64,000 bases of DNA from Sinorhizobium glycinis (GTDB taxonomy: Bacteria > Pseudomonadota > Alphaproteobacteria > Rhizobiales > Rhizobiaceae). The notes beneath the pieces were generated by a model. That model was not told the DNA's origin, ran no database searches, and worked only from the letters and a program-made list of their open reading frames with translations. A program made the translations under genes and the position numbers. The stretch spans positions 62,001 to 126,000 of the forward strand of contig NZ_LPUX01000047.1 in NCBI RefSeq assembly GCF_001651865.1. Reading direction: 5' to 3'. Of this stretch, positions 62,974-64,000 are shown in pieces. How positions within the stretch are numbered: position 1 is the first letter of the stretch; every line of letters begins with the position of its first letter.

Positions 62974-64000
62974 GTGACCAGCGGCATTCACCACATCACG
63001 CTGATCAGCCGCAAGGTCCAGGCGAATGTCGACTTCTATGTCGGATTTCTCGGCCTGCACCTCGTCAAGCGAACCGGCGGCTTCGAGGATCCCAATCAGT
63101 TGCATCTCTTCTACGGCGATGCATCGGGATCGCCCGGCTCGCTCGTCTCCTTCCTGATCTGGGAGGATGGCTCGCCGGGGCGTGTCGGTGCCGGCCAGCC
63201 GAGCGAGATCGCCTTCGCCATCCCGGCTGGAAGCATCGGCTACTGGCTGACACGCGCCCTGCAGTTCAACGTTCAGGCGACCGGCCCGGCGCAGGAGTTC
63301 GGCGAACCGGTGCTGCGGCTCAAGGATCCGGACGGGGTGATCGTCAAGCTGGTCGGCACCGACGCGCTTGCCGAGCCGGCGCCTTGGGCGAGCCGGGACA
63401 TTCCGGAAGCGGACTCGATCAGGCGCCTGCGTGGAACGACCGTGCTGACCGAAAAGCCCAGGGAAACGGCACATTTTCTTCAGAGCCATTTCGGCTATAG
63501 GGAGGCTGCCGCGACCGAAACGATCCATCGCCTCGTCTCCTCATCCGGCGACGTCGTCGACGTGCGCGACGCGACCGGCTTCTGGGCAGCCGCGCCGGGC
63601 ACCGGCACGATCGATCACATCGCTTTCCGCGCCCCGGACGAGGCGACGGTTCTTGCCGTGCGCGCCGACCTCCAGCAGGAACACGCCGGCGCCACCAACG
63701 CGCACGACCGGAAGTATTTCTTCTCGCTTTATGTGCGGGAGCCCGGCGGCTCGCTTTACGAGCTTGCCACGGACGGGCCCGGTTTTGCGATCGACGAAGC
63801 TGCGGATTCGCTCGGTTCGAAGCTCTTCCTTCCGCCGCATCTCAGCAACGACCCCGCCGCGACGGTGGTGCGGCTGCCGCAATTCGCGCTTCCGGGTGAA
63901 CCGCGGCTGACACTCCGTGACCTGCCCTTCGTCCATCGCTTCTATCATCCGGAGCGGATGAACGACCGGACCTTCGTGCTGCTGCACGGCAGTGGCGGCA
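62974..64000 (+). CDS. VOC ring-cleaving dioxygenase fused to an alpha/beta hydrolase (MhqO-MhqD-like), cut by window end
   Basis: Open from GTG 62974 (AGGAGG at 62960-62965) to the window edge, 342 codons; an ATG at 62938 is in frame but has no ribosome binding site. The first 310 residues contain two vicinal-oxygen-chelate halves: GIHHITLISR with metal-ligand His (about residue 7), GSLVSFLIWED, then TIDHIAFRAP (His) and GGSLYELATDGPGF (Glu). This matches MhqO-type hydroquinone dioxygenases. After about residue 325 a new domain begins with FYHPERMNDRTFVLLHGSGG, the first strand and oxyanion loop of an MhqD-type carboxylesterase. The fusion probably opens and then hydrolyses a quinol ring product. 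Confidence 0.82.
   Translation, partial: MTSGIHHITLISRKVQANVDFYVGFLGLHLVKRTGGFEDPNQLHLFYGDASGSPGSLVSFLIWEDGSPGRVGAGQPSEIAFAIPAGSIGYWLTRALQFNVQATGPAQEFGEPVLRLKDPDGVIVKLVGTDALAEPAPWASRDIPEADSIRRLRGTTVLTEKPRETAHFLQSHFGYREAAATETIHRLVSSSGDVVDVRDATGFWAAAPGTGTIDHIAFRAPDEATVLAVRADLQQEHAGATNAHDRKYFFSLYVREPGGSLYELATDGPGFAIDEAADSLGSKLFLPPHLSNDPAATVVRLPQFALPGEPRLTLRDLPFVHRFYHPERMNDRTFVLLHGSGG

Overview
The window is a gene-dense, GC-rich stretch of an alphaproteobacterial chromosome. Gene content and order point to Sinorhizobium/Ensifer (Rhizobiales): a hmuPSTUV heme locus next to the rsiC-rpoE2-rsiA1-rsiB1 general stress locus, the smoEFGK-smoS-mtlK polyol operon, a reductive pyrimidine degradation block, a full urease operon, a bioBFDAZ operon and livHMGFK, with a RIME-like palindromic element. 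No rRNA, tRNA, CRISPR array, transposase or prophage was recognised. Genus and gene names rest on recognition of protein families and gene order; no database search was run.

Layout. 1-5.3 kb: divergent iron/heme uptake, a small secreted protein and TonB leftwards and hmuPSTUV rightwards, around an iron-responsive (IRO-type) box. 5.4-9.8 kb: two small envelope proteins, then the general stress response core: HWE kinase RsiC, sigma factor RpoE2, NepR-type anti-sigma factor RsiA1 and PhyR-type RsiB1, with two divergent EcfG/RpoE2-type promoters between rsiA1 and rsiB1. 9.8-20 kb (minus strand): sugar-binding regulator, sorbitol/mannitol ABC transporter SmoEFGK, SmoS, MtlK, a HAD phosphatase and an FGGY kinase, which together import polyols, oxidise them to ketoses and probably phosphorylate a product. 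20-35.6 kb: PreT-PreA, beta-ureidopropionase and dihydropyrimidinase (the complete three-step reductive uracil/thymine pathway), a RutR-like TetR regulator, a cupin and an NMT1-type ABC importer. Interleaved are an oxidoreductase/LysR pair and a membrane [2Fe-2S] adenylate cyclase. The importer operon is interrupted by a repeat plus a DUF559 gene. 36-40.5 kb: an RND efflux pair. 40.6-48.1 kb (minus): ureD-A-B-C-E-F-G with five non-urease genes inserted, including a sialyltransferase-like (GT29) protein and a peroxiredoxin. 48.3-49.9 kb: divergent chloroperoxidase-type hydrolase and MarR/OhrR-type regulator with three operator repeats. 49.9-55 kb (minus): bioB-F-D-A-Z with BioR-type boxes. 55.2-60.8 kb (minus): livH-M-G-F-(DUF6867)-livK. 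61-64 kb (plus): cysQ, an SDR and a VOC dioxygenase/hydrolase fusion cut by the window end.

Most notable: (1) bioB carries an apparent one-base deletion in an A7 run near its 5' end that separates a well-supported start and conserved N-terminus from the body of the gene; (2) a candidate small RNA on the minus strand downstream of rsiB1, with a C-rich loop, an intrinsic terminator and an RpoE2-like promoter; (3) an adenylate cyclase with a histidine-bearing membrane domain and a plant-type ferredoxin domain, which looks like a redox sensor; (4) a GT29-like gene inside the urease operon; (5) a DUF559 gene whose ribosome binding site appears to be supplied by a repeat element in the middle of an ABC transporter operon.
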